Shown: piece after piece, positions 17,960 through 26,059 of the stretch
How the letters are laid out: each line of letters opens with the position of its first letter
Numbering within the stretch: the first letter of the stretch is position 1
NCBI GenBank assembly: GCA_023397655.1
Contig: JAEWTW010000017.1
Span: forward strand, 196,470 to 260,469
Direction: 5' to 3'
DNA length: 64,000 nucleotides
Origin: Bacillota bacterium
GTDB lineage: Bacteria; Bacillota; Clostridia; Christensenellales; SZUA-584
Translations under genes and position numbers: made by a program
Notes under the pieces: generated by a model
What the model was told of the DNA's origin: nothing
Databases searched by the model: none
Seen by the model: the letters and a program-made list of their open reading frames with translations, nothing else

Positions 17960-18952
17960 TCAATTGTCTAACGCGTAGCCGTGAAAACTCATGTCCAGCA
18001 GCTCACCCAGCATGTCTCTTCCGCGTGATTCCGGCAGCCGGTTTAATACGCGCTCGGCCTTGGCTATGTATTTCGTCAATACGGATCGCGTCTTATCGAT
18101 GCCTTCGGTATTTCGAACCAGGCTTACCATCTGAAGCAGATCCCTCTTCGAAACCTTTTTACCGCCGGGTACGCTCAGGATACCCTCAAGCTTTTTCATG
18201 ACCGATGAATCCACGGTTGCCGCCAGTATCACCGGCAGCGTAATGACGCCTTCCTTTAAGTCGTTGCCTGCCGGTTTACCGGTGGTGTCCGCGCTTTCCA
18301 TGATATCCAGCAGGTCATCTTTAATCTGAAACGCGATACCATAATAACCGCCGAAACGCGCTGCCAGTTGCACCTGATCATCACTCAGTCCGCCGAGATG
18401 AGCCCCTGCGGCACAGGAAGCTGCAAACAGCGCTGCTGTTTTGCGGCTGATGCGCGACAGGTATGTTTTAAATCCGGGTACCTTGCCTCGTCCACGAAAC
18501 TGCTCGACTTCTCCTACGCAAACCTCTTCGATCGCTCTCGCCAGTCGTTTCATATATTCCACCGGCAAACCGGCCGCAGCCAGAGCAAGTATCGATTTCA
18601 CGTAAAGATAATCCCCGGTAAACACCGCCGTATTCACGCCTTCCCGCGCGTACACGGTAGGCTGGTTTCGCCGGAGCTGCGAGTTATCGATGATATCGTC
18701 GTGCACCAGCGTGGCGGTGTGCAGCAGCTCGATGCTGATGGCCGTGCTGATCACTTCTTCACGGTGATACTCTCCCATCATCGACGACGCGATGGTCATC
18801 GCCGGGCGCAGTCTTTTTCCGCCGCTGTTGATCAGTTCGACAGACAGTTTGTCCAGATATGAATTTACGCTCTTGTGCGATTGAAACTGTCCGAGCATAT
18901 TCTGCTCGAACAGTTCCAGTTCAGCCTTCAAAGCGGGTATGTTTTCCCACAC
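17960..18952 (-). CDS. Polyprenyl diphosphate synthase (HepT/DmkB-like)
   Basis: A 330-residue trans-isoprenyl diphosphate synthase that elongates farnesyl- or geranylgeranyl-type diphosphates into the long side chain of a quinone. The first aspartate-rich motif is LVHDDIID (Asp85, Asp86, Asp89) and the second is KDDLLD (Asp212, Asp213, Asp216); GGKRLRP near residue 45 is also typical. The start is GTG with a GGAGGG ribosome binding site. It lies 19 bp downstream of the type II NADH dehydrogenase gene, in the same direction, which suggests it makes the side chain of the menaquinone or demethylmenaquinone used by that enzyme. In Listeria the equivalent dedicated gene is dmkB. Chain length cannot be told from the sequence. 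Confidence 0.9.
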   Translation of the reverse strand: MWENIPALKAELELFEQNMLGQFQSHKSVNSYLDKLSVELINSGGKRLRPAMTIASSMMGEYHREEVISTAISIELLHTATLVHDDIIDNSQLRRNQPTVYAREGVNTAVFTGDYLYVKSILALAAAGLPVEYMKRLARAIEEVCVGEVEQFRGRGKVPGFKTYLSRISRKTAALFAASCAAGAHLGGLSDDQVQLAARFGGYYGIAFQIKDDLLDIMESADTTGKPAGNDLKEGVITLPVILAATVDSSVMKKLEGILSVPGGKKVSKRDLLQMVSLVRNTEGIDKTRSVLTKYIAKAERVLNRLPESRGRDMLGELLDMSFHGYALDN

Positions 18953-18971
18953 GATATATGAACCCTCCGGG

Positions 18972-20903
18972 CTATTTGATCTTCGGCATACGGTTTCCGC
19001 CGAAAATCAGTGTGAGGCGGCCGTTCTTTTTGGTCGCATCCCAGACTCTGCCCAGATACGGAAGCACCCAATGATCCAGACCGAAGGCACGCCCCGCGCC
19101 CGCGGCCATGGCGATACCGGCAAACAGCATCCACCAAGTGGTATCGTACATACCCGTCGTCGTCACAAACATCGCGATAAGCCCCAAGGACGCTATTGAA
19201 GACAGGAACGTAAACGTACCAGAGAATATAGCGAGGCCGACAAGTATCTCGAGTATAACGATGAATATCTGGAAGAACATCGCCCAGCCATCGGTGGCCA
19301 GCACCCATCCGTTGACGATCCAGTCCACCAGGAAGAACTTGATACGGAACGTCATAGAGCTGTCCGATTTATCAAGGAATATCCCCAGCCAGCTCCAGTC
19401 GATGTTGATGAGATGCTGTACAGCGGTCGCTGCGCCGTCCGCGGCACCCGCTGCGGCACCGGTAGCCGTTGCGGCTGCATCCGCGGCACCTGCCGCCGTT
19501 GCGGCGGATGTGCCGTCAGCACCGCCGTAGCCCAGGAACGCGGCCAGTTTCGGATCCGTCATCCAGCCTTCCAGTATCTTCTTCAACCCCTCATAGAACC
19601 AGGTCCATCCCAGGAACAGACGCAGCGGCACCAGCCACCATGCCTGAACCTTCTTCGTATAGTTTCTCTGCAGGAAACGCTTGTGCTGCCTGCGCTCCAG
19701 TATCTCGTCGCAGAGATACTTCCAGACACCGGACAGCCCTAATATACCGTGCAGATAATGCATGTTGACGATATACTTCGTAATGAGCGAAATCCAGCGG
19801 CCCGGGCGCACGCCCATCAGGTCTGCCACTGCGAAGTAGTTGCCGATGGACACCATCACGCCGTGCAGCTTTACCTTGACCGGTTTCAGCTCTTTTCCGC
19901 GCATGTCAGCAATGATGTTGTGCGCCGCACCTTCCGCGGTCTGCAGCGCCGTTTCCACCATGGCCGGATATGCTTTACCTTTTTCGTCCATCAGCGCACC
20001 CACGTCGCCGATCGCGTAGACGTTTTCGTACTTTGTACGGCAGTATTCATCCACGCAGAGACGCCTTGCGCCGGCTTTATCGAGCCCCACCATGCATTCA
20101 ACATCTTCGGATGCGCGCACTCCAGCCGCCCAGATCAACGTATGGGTGCCGATCGTTGTGCCGTTGCCGAGATCGATGGACTCCGCTGTTACATTTTTGA
20201 TAGCGGTGGACAGTATGATCTCGATACCCAGCTTGTTTTCCATGTAATCGTGAGCCCGCTTGCTGTTGATGTCGCACAGGTTGCTCAGCACACAGTTGAG
20301 CATGTCGACCAGCACGAGACGGACTTCATCGCGCCCGATGCGGTGCTCGCGGCAAAGCTTCTTTATCCACTGACCGATCTCGCCGATCATCTCCACGCCG
20401 GTAAAGCCCGCACCGCCAACGACGAATGTCAGCAGAGCTTTACGTCGGTCCTTATCCGTCTCCTTCGCCGCTTCAAAGAAGCACCGCTCAATGTGTTCGC
20501 GGATCTTCATGGCATCGCCGACCGACCATAGCGGGAAGCCGTTCTCTTCCAGGCCGGGGATACCGAAATAGTTCGGCGTTGAGCCGACCGCCATAATCAG
20601 ATAATCATATGGATATGTATGAGTTCCGGATAAAACCTTCTTATTTTCAAACTCAAATTTCTCAATGCTGTCCAGCACCACGTTAACGCGGGTATTTCTG
20701 AATATTTTACTGAGCGGCACCTTAACAGCATCTTCACCCACCCTGTTTCCAGCCACTTCATGGATCTCCGTCAGCAGTGAATGGTAAGGGTTCCGGTCGA
20801 CGATGGTGATTTCGATATCGTCTCTTCTTCCCATCTTGTGAAGCCGTAAGGCCGCTTCAATGCCGGCATATCCGGCGCCGACAATGACAATTTTCTTTGG
20901 CAT
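18972..20903 (-). CDS. ndh2: Type II NADH dehydrogenase fused to a DoxX-like membrane domain
   Basis: A 643-residue fusion. Residues 1 to about 400 form a non-proton-pumping NADH:quinone oxidoreductase, with FAD-binding GAGYAGIEAA at residues 9-18, NADH-binding VVGGAGFTGVE near 160, and an ALQTAEGAA segment like the quinone-site helix of NDH-2 enzymes. The C-terminal 220 or so residues hold four or more hydrophobic helices resembling DoxX proteins, interrupted by an Ala/Gly/Thr-rich stretch near residues 480-520. The ATG at 20903 has GGGGAGGAG; 13 further in-frame codons upstream lack family similarity. Listeria Ndh2 of the extracellular electron transfer system likewise has a C-terminal membrane domain. 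It would feed electrons from NADH into a membrane quinone pool. It is cotranscribed with the polyprenyl synthase and divergent from the PplA-like lipoprotein gene. Confidence 0.88.
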   Translation of the reverse strand: MPKKIVIVGAGYAGIEAALRLHKMGRRDDIEITIVDRNPYHSLLTEIHEVAGNRVGEDAVKVPLSKIFRNTRVNVVLDSIEKFEFENKKVLSGTHTYPYDYLIMAVGSTPNYFGIPGLEENGFPLWSVGDAMKIREHIERCFFEAAKETDKDRRKALLTFVVGGAGFTGVEMIGEIGQWIKKLCREHRIGRDEVRLVLVDMLNCVLSNLCDINSKRAHDYMENKLGIEIILSTAIKNVTAESIDLGNGTTIGTHTLIWAAGVRASEDVECMVGLDKAGARRLCVDEYCRTKYENVYAIGDVGALMDEKGKAYPAMVETALQTAEGAAHNIIADMRGKELKPVKVKLHGVMVSIGNYFAVADLMGVRPGRWISLITKYIVNMHYLHGILGLSGVWKYLCDEILERRQHKRFLQRNYTKKVQAWWLVPLRLFLGWTWFYEGLKKILEGWMTDPKLAAFLGYGGADGTSAATAAGAADAAATATGAAAGAADGAATAVQHLINIDWSWLGIFLDKSDSSMTFRIKFFLVDWIVNGWVLATDGWAMFFQIFIVILEILVGLAIFSGTFTFLSSIASLGLIAMFVTTTGMYDTTWWMLFAGIAMAAGAGRAFGLDHWVLPYLGRVWDATKKNGRLTLIFGGNRMPKIK

Positions 20904-21197
20904 AGCTCTCCTCCCCAACATTAAAATAACAAACCGTCCCAACAGGCAAATAACGCAGAAAACCGCACCGCTGACGTATCAGAACGGCATTCGCATTCGA
21001 CCTTGTTTAGCGGTCAATATTATCATAATTCATCCGGCATTTTTTTAACCGCAGTCAGTACAATCTGTACGCTAACAACGGCAGGCTTGCTGGATGATAT
21101 TACGTTCATAAAATCATCAGAAAAACACCAAATATCTGGGCAGTACCCCTACATTTCTCTGACTTTAATATGATATCAGAACGATTCCTAAAAGTAA

Positions 21198-21225
21198 ATG
21201 ATATACTTTTCACGATCTCATACAA
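21198..21225 (-). promoter_or_regulatory. Candidate promoter of ndh2
   Basis: On the minus strand TTGTAT (21220-21225), 16-bp spacer, TATCAT (21198-21203). It would give a leader of about 285 nt, so a nearer promoter may also exist. Confidence 0.35.
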
Positions 21226-21306
21226 TTTTGATACAGTTACTAGTAGATTTAAATCTATTTTTTTAAATAATTCCATAAAAATGTATATATGGCTAACAAT
21301 TCTTTA

Positions 21307-21335
21307 TTGAAAGTCCTTATGAATAGTGTTATAAT
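21307..21335 (+). promoter_or_regulatory. Strong sigma-70-type promoter of the PplA-like gene
   Basis: TTGAAA (21307-21312), 17-bp spacer, consensus TATAAT (21330-21335). It is followed by a leader of about 70 nt with a GGAGGG ribosome binding site at 21401-21406. Confidence 0.75.
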
Positions 21336-21411
21336 CGACAAATCCAAGATAACCCTACATAAAACGGTGGTATCTGGATAAAATAGTCATAAACTTTTTG
21401 GGAGGGTAGTA

Positions 21412-22518
21412 ATGAAGAAATTTCTATTAGTCATGTTGGTATCAGTTATGGTACTCGCAATGGCTCTCGCAGGTTGCGGCGGCAACAAAACGCCGGAAAC
21501 GCCTGCAGCGACGGAGGCTCCTGCTGTGACGGAAGCTCCTGCTGCTGAAGAGAGCCCGGCTGGCGAAGAGCCTGCTGCTGCGGGCGCTGTTAAGACGGGT
21601 CTCGGCTCTGTGATCAGCATTGCGAAGTCCACAGCCGCTTCGGCTGATGCGCCGGCTCTGGCCGAAGCTGACATCGTTTCCGCTGCGGTAACGCTGGATG
21701 CAGATGGCAAGATCCTCAATGTCAAGATCGACATGACCCAGTCCAAGGTCAACTTTGACGCTGCTGGTCAGCTGACGACGGATACTTCCGCCGAAGTGAA
21801 AACCAAAGTTGAACTCGGCGACGAGTATGGCATGAAGGCAGCTTCCGGTATCGGCAAAGAATGGTACGAACAGGCTGCGGCTCTGGAAGACTGGATGGTC
21901 GGCAAGACGATCGACGAAGTGATGGCGATGGAACTGTCTGCAGAAGGCACCCCCGCTGACGCTGACCTGACCTCTTCCGTGACTGTTCACGTTGGCGATT
22001 ATCTGGCAGCTGTCAAAAAGGCTGTTGATAACGCGAAGGATTTTGGCGTAGCTGTTACCGGCATGACCAAAACCGGCCTTGGCAACGTGGTTTCCATTGC
22101 AAAGTCTGCCGGCGCTACGGCTGAAGCCGAAGGCGCTGCTCAGACGGATGACGTGATGATGGCTGTGACCCTTGACGAATCCGGCAAGATCGTGGGCGTT
22201 GTTCTTGACACCGCTCAGGTTAAAATTGGCGTGGATGCGAAGGGTGCTATCACGAGCGATCTGACTGCTGCTCTGAAGACCAAGGTTGAGCTTGGCGACG
22301 AGTACGGCATGAAGGCAGCATCCAGCATCGGCAAAGAATGGTACGAACAGGCTGCGGCTCTGGCCCAGTGGATGATCGGCAAAACAGTTGATGAAGTTGC
22401 CGGTATGGAGCTGTCCGCAGAAGGCACCACGGCTGATGCCGACCTGGCTGCTTCTGTCACGGTTCACGTAACCGACTACATCAAGGCGCTGCAGAAAGCG
22501 GCTGCCAACGCTGACTGA
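21412..22518 (+). CDS. PplA-like lipoprotein with two FMN-carrying-type repeats
   Basis: A 368-residue predicted lipoprotein: signal peptide, lipobox ALAGC with acylated Cys22, an Ala/Pro/Glu/Thr-rich linker (23-58), then two homologous repeats of about 145 residues (61-205 and 220-364) offset by exactly 159. Each begins KTGLG and contains KVELGDEYGMKAAS and GKEWYEQAAAL. Each ends with a segment like the ApbE flavinylation motif: D185-L-T-S-S-V-T191 and D344-L-A-A-S-V-T350, making Thr191 and Thr350 the candidate FMN attachment sites. This matches the layout of PplA, the flavinylated surface lipoprotein of the Listeria extracellular electron transfer system. An ApbE gene follows directly. Strong promoter and ribosome binding site suggest high expression. 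Assignment rests on architecture and context; flavinylation is inferred. Confidence 0.82.
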   Translation: MKKFLLVMLVSVMVLAMALAGCGGNKTPETPAATEAPAVTEAPAAEESPAGEEPAAAGAVKTGLGSVISIAKSTAASADAPALAEADIVSAAVTLDADGKILNVKIDMTQSKVNFDAAGQLTTDTSAEVKTKVELGDEYGMKAASGIGKEWYEQAAALEDWMVGKTIDEVMAMELSAEGTPADADLTSSVTVHVGDYLAAVKKAVDNAKDFGVAVTGMTKTGLGNVVSIAKSAGATAEAEGAAQTDDVMMAVTLDESGKIVGVVLDTAQVKIGVDAKGAITSDLTAALKTKVELGDEYGMKAASSIGKEWYEQAAALAQWMIGKTVDEVAGMELSAEGTTADADLAASVTVHVTDYIKALQKAAANAD

Positions 22519-22539
22519 TTAGCTTGCTCATTAGGAGTC

Positions 22540-22576
22540 AATCCCTCCAAAGCGATTTGGAGGGATTTTTCTTTTT
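22540..22576 (+). terminator. Terminator or attenuator between the PplA-like gene and apbE
   Basis: Perfect 12-bp stem AATCCCTCCAAA / TTTGGAGGGATT with loop GCGA, followed by TTTCTTTTT. Full termination would leave apbE dependent on readthrough or on a promoter not obvious by eye. That would fit a large excess of lipoprotein over its modifying enzyme. Confidence 0.85.
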
Positions 22577-22702
22577 GCGGAAACGAAAATACTGTGAAAT
22601 GTTCTTCTGTTTACTTTCTATTTGATTTAAGGTAAAGTTGAAAATGTGCGTTATGCGCAGCGAACAACAGTGAGTGTTAATCATAGTATACGGGGTTACG
22701 GA

Positions 22703-23791
22703 ATGAAAAAAGCAATTATACTTCTGCTGGCGGTTTGCATGCTCGTCTCTTCGGCCGCTGGATGTCAGAAGAACAATAAATTTCAAAGCAACTTTATGGA
22801 CACGTTTGATACCGTCGTCATCGTAATGGCTTATACGCAGACGGAAGAGCAGTTCGATGAGCTTCTTGGCATTGCTCATGATGAGTTTTTAAATATGCAC
22901 AAACTATTTGATATCTATCACGACTACGACGGCGTCAACAATGTGAAAACGATCAATGACAACGCCGGTGTTCAGCCCGTGAAGGTGGATTCTCATATCA
23001 TTGAGCTTATCAAGCTGGCAAAAGAGTGGTATGAGAAGACCGACGGTACGATCAATATCGCTATGGGTGCCGTGCTGTCCATCTGGCACGACTACCGCGA
23101 GGCCGGTATCGACGACCCGGGCAGCGCTCAGCTCCCGCCTATGGATGCATTGGAGGCCGCCAGCCAGCACACCGATATTGATAATGTCATCGTAGACGAA
23201 GCAGCCTCCACCGTATACCTATCGGATAAGGATATGCGGCTTGATGTAGGCGCAGTCGCCAAGGGCTATGCGACCGAAGTCGTTACCAATATGCTGATCG
23301 ATAAGGGCTATAACTCTGTGCTGATCAGCGCCGGCGGCAATGTACGTGCAATCGGACATCCGCTGGACGGTAAGCGTGTGAAATGGGGAGTGGGCATCAA
23401 AGACCCGGACAGCCCCCTCGCCGGTTCTGTCGATGAATCAAACCTGCTGGATGTCGCTTTTGTAACGGACCTTTCCGTGGTGTCCAGCGGCGTTTATGAA
23501 AGGTTCTACACGGTGGACGGAAATCAGTATCACCATCTGATCGATCCGGTCACGCTGATGCCTGCCGATTATTACAAAGCTGTCACTGTAATGACGAAAA
23601 ACTCCGGCATAGCCGACCTTCTTTCCACCGCTCTGTTCCTGATGCCGCCGGATAAAGCTGTTGATTTTGCGGAAAACCTTGAAGGTGTTGAAGCCCTTTG
23701 GGTAATGCCGGACAACGAGCTGATGATGACCTCAGGCATGAAACCGCTGCTTCGCGATCTGGGCGGCGCTACCGCTGAGAAATCATCCTGA
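22703..23791 (+). CDS. apbE: FAD:protein FMN transferase, ApbE family lipoprotein
   Basis: A 362-residue predicted lipoprotein with signal peptide and lipobox SSAAGC (Cys21). ApbE enzymes covalently attach FMN from FAD to a Thr or Ser of target proteins outside the membrane, using Mg2+. Family features visible are NFMDTFDTVV-like sequence near the N-terminus, DVGAVAKGYAT near residue 180 (usual form DLGGIAKGYA), and the ISAGGNVRAIG segment near 210. Length is normal. The start at 22703 is the Met of MKKAIILLLA; the ribosome binding site is weak. The gene lies directly after the two-repeat lipoprotein, its presumed substrate, as fmnB accompanies pplA in Listeria. Confidence 0.92.
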   Translation: MKKAIILLLAVCMLVSSAAGCQKNNKFQSNFMDTFDTVVIVMAYTQTEEQFDELLGIAHDEFLNMHKLFDIYHDYDGVNNVKTINDNAGVQPVKVDSHIIELIKLAKEWYEKTDGTINIAMGAVLSIWHDYREAGIDDPGSAQLPPMDALEAASQHTDIDNVIVDEAASTVYLSDKDMRLDVGAVAKGYATEVVTNMLIDKGYNSVLISAGGNVRAIGHPLDGKRVKWGVGIKDPDSPLAGSVDESNLLDVAFVTDLSVVSSGVYERFYTVDGNQYHHLIDPVTLMPADYYKAVTVMTKNSGIADLLSTALFLMPPDKAVDFAENLEGVEALWVMPDNELMMTSGMKPLLRDLGGATAEKSS

Positions 23792-23809
23792 TTTGTTCTG
23801 TATAAAAAC

Positions 23810-23848
23810 GGCGGTGGCCTTAAAGCTGTTTGCATTAAGGTCACCGCC
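23810..23848. terminator. Possible terminator after apbE
   Basis: Fourteen-base arms GGCGGTGGCCTTAA / TTAAGGTCACCGCC pair with one mismatch around an 11-nt loop. The following T tract is short (TATTTAAAA), so termination strength is uncertain. It lies between converging genes and could serve both. Confidence 0.5.
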
Positions 23849-23876
23849 TATTTAAAAATGTTTGAAGCTGATTAAT

Positions 23877-23984
23877 CTATTCCTCTTCCTCATCGTCCGG
23901 CTCTGACGTCTGTCCGGCCGTTTCTTTTGACGGCTGCGGGCTGTGCGTCAGAAAATACTCGTACAGATAGTTTGTGTCAGTCAT
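23877..23984 (-). CDS. Small 35-residue ORF coupled to an XRE regulator
   Basis: A 35-codon ORF starting MTDTNYLYEYFLTH and ending in an acidic run (EPDDEEEE). Its ATG overlaps the 3' end of the XRE-type regulator gene by 8 bp and is preceded by GGGAGG, so translation coupled to the regulator looks likely. It has no recognisable family, no signal peptide and no membrane segment. The Tyr/Leu-rich start and acidic end could make it a short interaction peptide. It is too short to rule out chance; support comes from the ribosome binding site and overlap position. Confidence 0.5.
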   Translation of the reverse strand: MTDTNYLYEYFLTHSPQPSKETAGQTSEPDDEEEE

Positions 23985-24192
23985 CCTCATCCTCCCTGAA
24001 TTCTAAAATATCCCCGGGCTGGCAGTCAAGCTCCACGCAGATCGCATTCAGCGTCGAGAAACGTATGGCTTTAGCCTTCCCCGTTTTCAATATAGATAAA
24101 TTGGCCTTCGTAATACCCACCTTATCCGAAAGATCGTTGAGCGAGATTTTTCTTTTGGCCATCATGACATCAAGGTTAACGATAATTGCCAA
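23977..24192 (-). CDS. YozG-like XRE-family transcriptional regulator
   Basis: A 71-residue small helix-turn-helix protein. The HTH is seen as KISLNDLSDKVGITKANLSILKTGKAKAIR, followed by the LDCQPGDILEF segment typical of small Cro/CI-like regulators of the YozG type. The start is TTG at 24192 with a GGGAGGA ribosome binding site; an internal Met at codon 10 would lose little. It lies 15 bp downstream of a DUF2975 membrane protein gene, a pairing widespread in Bacillota, where both products may act together. A sensory role is inference. The target is unknown, perhaps its own operon. Confidence 0.85.
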   Translation of the reverse strand: MAIIVNLDVMMAKRKISLNDLSDKVGITKANLSILKTGKAKAIRFSTLNAICVELDCQPGDILEFREDEDD

Positions 24193-24207
24193 TGCGATCC
24201 TCCCATC

Positions 24208-24678
24208 TCAAATCGTCAGGTCGTTTTCGTCTTTGAGCCGTATAGCCTTGTCGAAAACAGCGGCAAGCGTTTGGCAGAACAAACTTGCAAGCACAGCCAG
24301 AATCGCGACGACGGGCGTCAGCACAGTAAAATCGACCAGCGTCTTGACGATCAGCACCAGAGCAGCTGCGGCGCATACGTAAGACGTGTACTTCAGATAA
24401 AGCACATTGTTGTAGACAAAAGGTGAGCTTTTGATGACCGTTTTTAACAGCTTGCGCAAAAAGATAAGTATAAACCAGCAGCATATACAACACATTTCCA
24501 ATAGCGCGAACGACAGCCATTTATCATTGGAAGTGCCCGTAAAGTATCCGGCGACAAGCCTCTCATCCAGCAAAGCGGTCATGAATGGCAAAGCAATGAT
24601 AAAAACGGTACCCAGTACAAGCGTGATCTCCAGCATACGCTGCAGTATCAATGGGATGTTCCATAAGCTTTTATCCAT
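24208..24678 (-). CDS. DUF2975 membrane protein
   Basis: A 156-residue integral membrane protein with four predicted helices at about residues 15-35, 55-72, 98-115 and 120-140. The arrangement and size fit the DUF2975 family, which regularly sits next to a YozG-like XRE regulator, as here. The ATG has GGAGGTGA. A promoter with TTGACT and an extended -10 lies just upstream. Function is not established for the family; it may tether or modulate the regulator at the membrane. Family assignment is by pattern and context. Confidence 0.75.
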   Translation of the reverse strand: MDKSLWNIPLILQRMLEITLVLGTVFIIALPFMTALLDERLVAGYFTGTSNDKWLSFALLEMCCICCWFILIFLRKLLKTVIKSSPFVYNNVLYLKYTSYVCAAAALVLIVKTLVDFTVLTPVVAILAVLASLFCQTLAAVFDKAIRLKDENDLTI

Positions 24679-24699
24679 GTTTCACCTCCATCAAGCGAG

Positions 24700-24729
24700 A
24701 GAATAGCATAAATGAGTACTCAAAGTCAA
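24700..24729 (-). promoter_or_regulatory. Promoter of the DUF2975-XRE operon
   Basis: On the minus strand TTGACT (24724-24729), 18-bp spacer, TATTCT (24700-24705) with an extended -10 TG one base upstream. Confidence 0.55.
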
Positions 24730-24789
24730 CGATTATTTATTGGCTTTCAATAAAAAGCACGGCTTGTCCGTAATTTTGGACTGTTTCTG

Positions 24790-24798
24790 TGATATAAT
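24790..24798 (+). promoter_or_regulatory. Extended -10 promoter of rmuC
   Basis: TGATATAAT matches the extended -10 TGnTATAAT exactly; no good -35 at 17 bp. It lies about 27 bp before the ATG at 24825. Confidence 0.55.
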
Positions 24799-24824
24799 CC
24801 ACGCTGATGAAGGGGGTTCTGATT

Positions 24825-26030
24825 ATGGATACGGGGTTATACATATTGACAGGCGCCTGCGTGATACTGCTGCTGGCGGTGCTGCTGGTGCTGATATTCA
24901 AAAAGAACAGGTCAGGCGATGCCAGCGCATCGATGGAACGGCTGGAAGCCACACTGTTCCGCCTGCTTGCGGACATGAAAAAGCAGAACGCCGACAGCGC
25001 TTACCAGCAACGCCGCGAGGTAATCGAAATGTTCGGGGCGCTGGGCGACGGCCTGACGCGTACGCTCAATGATACATCACGTCAGAGCAGCGAAAGCATG
25101 GACAAGCTGCGCACTTCCGTGGAAGCCCGGTTAAAAGAAATCACCGAAACCACAGAGAAGCGTCTGGAGCAGATGCGAAGGACGGTGGACGAGCAGCTTT
25201 CTGATATGCTTCAAAAAAGGCTGAGCGGCTCGTTCAAGCAGGTGTCTGATCAGCTGGAGCAGGTGTTTAAAAGCATGGGCGAGGTGCGCAGCCTGGCAGC
25301 TGGCGTGGGTGACTTGAAGCGTGTGCTGTCCAATGTGAAGGTGCGTGGAACATGGGGCGAGACGCAGCTGGGTGCGCTCTTATCCGCAATGCTCTCCCCC
25401 GCCCAGTTCGTCAGCAACGCTTCAGTCAAGGACAACCGCGAACGCGTGGAATTCGCCATCGTGATGCCCGGCGCTTCAGGCGACAGCATATTGTTGCCCA
25501 TTGACTCCAAATTCCCGATGGAGGCATACATTAGAAAGGAAGAGCTGCTGGAAAGCGGTGACGCTGAGACAGCCAAGGAAGCGATGAAATCGCTGTGCAA
25601 AACGCTGGTCAACGAAGCAAAACGAATCAGTGACAAATACATCAACCCGCCTGCAACCACCGAATTCGCCGTGATGTATCTGCCCACAGAGGGGCTTTAT
25701 GCCGACGCGATTTCGATGGGTATCTCTGATATATGCCAACGCGAATGCCACGTAACCATTGCAGGCCCTTCCACGCTGACTGCGCTCTTAAACAGCCTGC
25801 AGATGGGGTTCCGAACATTGGCCATCGAGCGGCAGTCTGGCGAGGTGCTGCGGCTCCTGGAGGCCATACGCAAGGCATTCTCCTCCTTCACCGACGCCAT
25901 CGAGCGGACACAGCGCAGTCTGCAGGCGGCGCAGAACAATCTCACCGACGCATCCCGCAAATCCCGGACGATCGAACGGGAGCTGCAGCTGGTGGACAGC
26001 GTGAGCAGCCCGGCTCTGACGGATTCCTGA
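24825..26030 (+). CDS. rmuC: RmuC-family protein
   Basis: A 401-residue protein with an N-terminal membrane helix (about residues 5-23), a coiled-coil region (about 35-165) and a C-terminal nuclease-fold domain. The signature RGTWGETQLGALL and the later DSKFPMEAYIRK segment are characteristic of RmuC, a predicted nuclease of the restriction-endonuclease fold that limits inversion at short inverted repeats in E. coli. The ATG at 24825 is preferred over 24807 because AAGGGGG sits at proper distance before it. It appears to stand alone. Family call is secure; the biochemical role in this lineage is not established. Confidence 0.9.
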   Translation: MDTGLYILTGACVILLLAVLLVLIFKKNRSGDASASMERLEATLFRLLADMKKQNADSAYQQRREVIEMFGALGDGLTRTLNDTSRQSSESMDKLRTSVEARLKEITETTEKRLEQMRRTVDEQLSDMLQKRLSGSFKQVSDQLEQVFKSMGEVRSLAAGVGDLKRVLSNVKVRGTWGETQLGALLSAMLSPAQFVSNASVKDNRERVEFAIVMPGASGDSILLPIDSKFPMEAYIRKEELLESGDAETAKEAMKSLCKTLVNEAKRISDKYINPPATTEFAVMYLPTEGLYADAISMGISDICQRECHVTIAGPSTLTALLNSLQMGFRTLAIERQSGEVLRLLEAIRKAFSSFTDAIERTQRSLQAAQNNLTDASRKSRTIERELQLVDSVSSPALTDS

Positions 26031-26059
26031 CCAGCCAGACTATATCTGTCACAGTACAT

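Larger units (their letters stand above)
20904..21411. other. 508-bp divergent intergenic region with two promoters
   Basis: No coding region is seen between ndh2 and the lipoprotein gene. It is AT-rich towards the right and holds a minus-strand promoter candidate near 21200 and a strong plus-strand promoter at 21307-21335. No riboswitch or clear operator palindrome was recognised. Confidence 0.6.

Noticed and set aside
21442..22467. Minus-strand frame of 341 codons over the lipoprotein gene
   Set aside because: The plus-strand gene has signal peptide, lipobox, repeats, promoter and terminator; the antisense frame has none of these.
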